Shown here: piece after piece, positions 59,853-64,000 of the stretch
Layout: each line of letters opens with the position of its first letter
Numbering within the stretch: the first letter of the stretch is position 1
Assembly (NCBI GenBank): GCA_036245805.1
Contig: BTRK01000005.1
Coordinates: 26,207,469 to 26,271,468 of the forward strand
Reading direction: 5' to 3'
Length of the DNA: 64,000 nt
DNA from: Pristionchus mayeri
Taxonomy: Eukaryota > Nematoda > Chromadorea > Rhabditida > Neodiplogasteridae
The notes under the pieces: model-generated
Told to the model about the DNA's origin: nothing
The model's database searches: none
Seen by the model: only the letters and a program-made list of their open reading frames with translations
Translations under genes and position numbers: made by a program

Positions 59853-60344
59853 GAGTGAAACTTCTCAAAACAAATTTGCCGGCTTACTCTGTTTCTCTGC
59901 AGCTCTCACCATGTTTTTATTACCGTAGTAATTACTTTTTCTCAATTTTTTGATTTTTTAGTTAATGATGAAATATGGGCTACGAACAAACAAACTTGCT
60001 CATATCCCACTTATCGCTTGATTACAAAAAAATAATAGTAATTACAATTAGGTTAAATTGGCGGCCCCTTCTTGGTATGATAAAAGGATAACATAATTTC
60101 TGAAATTAAAAGAATTCCCGAGAAACCAAAATAGTTAAAATATAAAAAAAATTAAAATAGAATATAACAAGCTAACGTTCGCAACATGACACAACACAAA
60201 ATCCTACAGGTCTAAATATCGAAAGTACGGTGGATTTGTTCGGGTATTTTTATACTGGATGAAATTGCGATTTTACTAAATTTTGCCAGCTAAATTCTAT
60301 TCTGATTCTGCATCCACAGATATCAATGTGACACGTATTGCTAG
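59853..60344. other. AT-rich DNA, nothing recognised
   Basis: No reading frame, inverted repeat or splice-flanked coding block was seen. Confidence 0.5.
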
Positions 60345-61405
60345 TAGTTTTTGAAAACTGCTTTGAATTGAGCCTTTGGCAACTATCAGAAAAAAATTGT
60401 GCAGCATCAAAAGTTCGTCCGGATGCGCGTCGCCTGATGTTTTAACTTTCTCCTGTGCTCTCTGATTCGGCAATGCTAATAGAGTGCGCGTAAGGAAGAC
60501 TACACAATGCATTAATTATACATGTCCGAAAGTTCATCGGTCAAACTAAAATTTCGGTGCAGGGCAAAATATCAAAATAAAAAAAACCCGCAAGACTTGT
60601 GCATTTATCCAAGCGTATTGTAATCAGTGGTGAGCGAGCCCCCGAATATTCCGTTAACCCCCCGCAACAAAATAGGTGGTAGAACCCCCCGCAGAAAAGA
60701 AGGCGCATTCCGCCGCCCCCCCCCCCCCCGGGGGGGGGGGGGACGCCGGCGAGCAGGGGGGGGGGGGTTCGCCAGCCATAAAGCTTAGGCTGTTTAGGGC
60801 TAAACGCTGGGTTTTGAGGGGCACCAAAAGGCAGAAAAGCCGTAAATTTTAAAAGTTCGCCCCCCCCCCCCGGTCGACATGCTCAGGGGCGGGCACAATC
60901 CCCGGCAAGCCTGCGCGGCCAGCCTACCCCGCGAAACCTGGCGTTCGGAAACAGCGCACACCACTGATTGTAATAAATCTTTACTGCTTACTCTCATTTC
61001 ACGCTCAATCACTACACTCGATTTCAGCATTGTTCGAAATTTAACGATTTTTTCTAATCAATGATTGCATGTAAACTAGTTACGTGGTTCGCGGGGTTGT
61101 GTTAAGGATAATTGTTGAACACTACTGCTGCAAGCCTGCTTAAACCGTTGCGAAAGGCTCGTGGGGCCTTGGGCGATCCGAAAAAGTTGGGATGGGCGGA
61201 GACGATGAACTTTCGGACATTGATAATTAATGTCTTGTATAGTCTTTCTTATGCGCACCCTATTAGCATTGCACAATCAGAAAGGCGAACAAAGGAAGAA
61301 GTTAAAATATCAGGAACTTTAGACGAACTTTTTCTGCTGCACAATTTTTCTGGTAGCAGCGTAAGGCTCAATTCGAAGCAGTTTTCAAAAAAGTGGGGCC
61401 TTGGG
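60345..61405. repeat. Fold-back element with a GC-homopolymer loop
   Basis: 60345-60547 pairs with 61198-61405 (GATGAACTTTCGGACAT; TCAATTCGAAGCAG-type blocks). 61140-61200 also pairs with 61405-61465. The ~650 bp loop contains the C/G homopolymer runs. Confidence 0.78.
60714..60777. repeat. C14-G13 homopolymer palindrome plus a G12 run
   Basis: C at 60716-60729 is followed immediately by G at 60730-60742, then GGACGCCGGC and another G run to 60777. A C12 run lies at ~60859-60871. Could form a pure GC hairpin or G-quadruplex, or be a sequencing artefact. Confidence 0.85.
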
Positions 61406-61623
61406 TGAAGCCCCATTTTAACTTTTTTCGGATCGCTCTCGGCCTCACGAGCCTTTCGCAAGGGTTACGCCCGGGGATGAAAGCAAATGTGGGCACCACT
61501 GATCCCCTCCCGGTTTCCGGATAGTACTTGCCGTGCTTGTTCCCGCGAACCCTGCCGGTTTCGTGCCTAAACTAGTGGATACACTCCCGGATTTTTAAAG
61601 TCAGAAGCAATACCTGCCCACAT

Positions 61624-63184
61624 ACAGTATCGCCGGAAAGTATTTGCGCACTTTTTCTTTCTGCCGCAGTTTCCGAACCCGGTGATATATCGAGCTGAAA
61701 ATTCAGCTATAGGTAGCAAATTCAATAGGGAATAAGATGCGCTTATTGCGAATTTATGCAAATTTCTCCCTGTTGCGTAGTTATGACGCAATCGCAGTCC
61801 ACTTTTTCGAAAAATTATATTTCTCTGGAGAATTTTTCCATTTCGGTCAAACTTTCTGAGAATTGAGAACCATCCATGGACTACCCTGAAAACAAATTTC
61901 AAGTTGCTGCGACATCGCATCTGCTTGCTGCGCTTGCTGCAAATTTGAGGCCGCAAACTCATAACTTCGCTCCTAGATCAGCTAGAGACTCGTTCAAGGC
62001 AGCAAAATGGTCCTTATCAAGCCACTAGAAGATCCTGAAGTTTGGTGCCAATTGCTCATCATTTGCCCTCAGGGCACGAAAAAGTCACTTTTTCGGATGA
62101 CCCAACTTTGAGTGCTTACAATTTTTTTTTTGGGGCCACTTCAAGCGATTTTACAGTCGTCGACGATTACGCTAGGTGGTGTAGTGCGGTGAGGCCGACT
62201 ACTGTTTGGACTACGTATCCCTGCTGTCCAAGGTGCTTCTAGGGAACGATACATTTCGCGACCTGGGTGACTGCCAATTTACCGACCCCGGAGGGATGGA
62301 GGGCTTGGTCTGCCTCGGCGGGGGATCGAATTACAATTCCAAGGGTGAATTTGCATAAAATGTGATTCCTGGGCAGGAAGGTGCAAAAACCATCAAAGAA
62401 TCGATTCCCAACTTTTGGTGGAGCTGGCTTCACTTTCCGGTTCCTAGCGAACGATTTACGAACGCGAACCCCTCTTGAGCGCGCGCGTTTTCTCTACAGG
62501 GCGAGAGAGTGGTGAGAGAGCGATGCGAAGAGAACGCATGCATTTAGAAAAGGGCGCGCGTTCATAAATCGCTCACTACGGCCCGGAAAGTGAAGCCAGG
62601 CCCACCAAAAGTTGGGAATCGATTCTTTGCTGGTTTTTGCACCTTCCTGCCCAGAAACCACATTTTATTCAAATTCACCATTGGAATTGTAAGCACAAAG
62701 CTGGGTCATCCGAAAAAGTGACTTTTTCGTGCCCTGGGGGCAAATGATGAGCAATCGGTACCAAAATTTCAGGATCTTCTAGTGTCATGATAAGGACCAT
62801 TTTGCTGCCTTGAACGAGTCTCTAGCTGATCTAGGAGCGAAGTTATGAGTTTCAGGCCTCAAATTTGCAGCAAGCGCAGCAAGCAGATGCGATGTCGCAG
62901 CAACTTGAAATTTGTTTTCGGGGTAGTCCATGGATGGTTCTCAACTCTCAGAAAGTTTGGCCGAAATGGAAAAATTCCCCAGAGAAATATAATTTTTCGA
63001 AAAAGTGGACTGCGATTGCGTCATCACTACGCAACAGGGGGAAATTTGCATAAATTCGCAATAAGCGCATATTATTCCCCATTAAATTTGCTACGTACAG
63101 CTGAATTTTCAGCTCGATATGTCACCGGGTTCGGAAACTGCGGCAGATAGAAAAAGTGCGCAAATACTTTCCGGCGATACTGTA
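61624..63184. repeat. Fold-back element ~1.56 kb
   Basis: Outer ends ATACAGTATCGCCGGAAAGT and complement. Arms pair through CGAAAAAGTGACTTTTTCGTG-type blocks to a centre at ~62480-62555 rich in GCGCGCG and CTCTCGCCC. The left arm is longer because of the insertion at 62124-62332. Confidence 0.88.
62124..62332 (-). mobile_element. SINE-like retroposon, 209 bp
   Basis: Interrupts the left arm exactly. The flank ACAATT is duplicated (62118-62123 and 62333-62338), and the other arm keeps the empty site (TTGGAATTGTAAGCAC). On the minus strand it starts with a B-box-like ATTCGATCCCCC and ends in a poly(A) tail (poly-T at 62124-62131 on plus). No coding frame. Consistent with a tRNA-derived SINE. 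Confidence 0.72.
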
Positions 63185-63187
63185 TGA

Positions 63188-63480
63188 GAGCGTTTCCCTA
63201 AGAATCGGGCAAAAGATCTGGCACAGCAAAAAATAACGATTTTCTGAATATCTGCTTTTTGGGGTTCTGGAAGGTGCTGAGGACGATAGGCAGAACCATT
63301 TTGCACAAGGAGTCCCCGTTCGCATCAGAAGACCTAGCGTCGAAAAAATATTTCATCGTTTTCTTCCCAATTAATTCATCGCGTGTACTCGCAAAAATTA
63401 AGCAAAAATTATTTATAGTGCAGAATTTGAAGGCGATCACGCCTATCTACTTCATTTATGAAAAATTTTATTTATACAAA
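63188..63480. repeat. R1 family copy
   Basis: CCTAAGAATCGGGCAAAAGA, GGTTCTGGAAGGTGCTGAGG and the GATCACGCCTATCTACTTCA end are all R1 hallmarks, in order. Directly abuts the previous fold-back element. Confidence 0.75.
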
Positions 63481-63905
63481 AAAATTTACTTTTTTGAATA
63501 TCAGTTCTGAGGTTAGCAAATTAGATTAATCTGACCGCTGTGATGCGAAGATTCCAAATCCAAATTTTCATCCAATTAAACATCTGGAACTCTTAGCAGC
63601 ATTAATTGAGCCTTGTTTTTCTGCGAAAACCGACTCTTCTCCCTTTGACCTGCCAGGTGGTGTGCGAGAGAGGCAGGGGAGGCGACTGCCAGAGGGCTTG
63701 AGGTCAAAGGAAAGAGAGAGTAGCGGAAGAGCGAAGAGAGAAGGGGAGATTTTGGCACAAAAAACAAGGCACAATAATTAATGCTGCTAATTGTAAGAGT
63801 TCCAGATGTTTAATTGGATGAAAATTTGGATTTGGAATCTTCGCATCACAGCGGTCAGATCGATCTAATTTGCTAAGCTCAGAACTGATATTCAAAAAAG
63901 TTAAT
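63481..63905. repeat. Palindromic element with nested inner palindrome
   Basis: 63500-63605 pairs with 63785-63895 (CGCTGTGATGCGAAGATTCC). Inside, CCCTTTGACCTGCCAGGTGG…GAGGTCAAAGG forms a second stem. Confidence 0.85.
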
Positions 63906-64000
63906 TTTTTTAGGGACGGCAGCCCGAATTTTTGAGTACGGAATATTGGTTGCCTCCTTACGACGCTTTTGCTTTCAAACTACCGTACTTTTGAAGCGAA
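63906..64000. repeat. Start of a dispersed repeat (inverted copy at 37765-37850)
   Basis: GGGACGGCAGCCCGAATTTT and CTTTCAAACTACCGTACTT match 37765-37850 in reverse. Runs off the window. Confidence 0.75.

Noticed and set aside
57847..64000. Further upstream POLR1B exons
   Set aside because: Looked on the minus strand for the expected GERxxDxxxxHG-type block; only transposon DNA and unassigned AT-rich DNA were found, so they are likely beyond the window.

Overview
This window is eukaryotic. It looks like a repeat-rich nematode genome, or that of another compact-intron animal with spliced-leader trans-splicing. The reasons are many 43-61 bp introns, a polypyrimidine-AG 3' splice site placed directly before start codons (before 36007 and 54983, minus strand), and host genes interrupted by mariner-type elements, MITEs and CR1/Jockey-type LINEs. 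The species is not determined. There is nothing bacterial: no operons and no CRISPR.

Three conserved host genes lie on the minus strand. None is visible as a long ORF; each was rebuilt exon by exon. From high to low coordinate they are: the last three exons of the second-largest RNA polymerase I subunit (POLR1B/RPA135, 56133-57696, 5' part beyond the window); a complete 13-exon hexokinase (49084-53027, 500 residues); and a complete 11-exon electron transfer flavoprotein alpha subunit (ETFA, 6658-36007, 330 residues). A lone 34-codon coding exon at 54882-54983 lies between POLR1B and hexokinase and may be an alternative hexokinase first exon. Exon phases agree at every junction. The short introns are plain; the long ones are filled with transposons, so the ETFA coding sequence of 993 bp is spread over 29 kb.

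Almost everything else is mobile DNA, much of it palindromic (fold-back). Layout: 1-6650, TIR and fold-back elements, tRNA-like segments and an 872 bp mariner-type MITE; 6769-15199, ETFA intron 10 with nested palindromes and a LINE (7697-11722); 15266-35099, further ETFA introns with stacked fold-back elements, a truncated LINE (26300-27636), an intact mariner (29849-31091) inside an 8-bp-TSD MITE, and mariner MITEs; 36008-49083, intergenic DNA dominated by a giant near-perfect inverted repeat in which two intact LINEs face each other (38526-42511 and 43247-47224); 49084-57696, hexokinase and POLR1B with a fold-back element in one hexokinase intron and a mariner MITE in the last POLR1B intron; 57847-64000, stacked fold-back elements including a GC homopolymer hairpin and a SINE-like insertion.

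The most unusual features are: (1) the stacked, nested fold-back elements, several carrying tRNA-like A/B-box segments in their arms; (2) the 3' splice sites, where position -3 is G in 10 of the 25 reconstructed introns; (3) the LINE palindrome and the chimeric 5' end of its left copy; (4) two mariner insertions in two copies of one MITE family, nested exactly enough to read target-site duplications; (5) inverted repeats flanking ETFA exons 8-9 that could drive back-splicing. All coordinates were read by eye; repeat-arm ends are good to about 10-20 bp.
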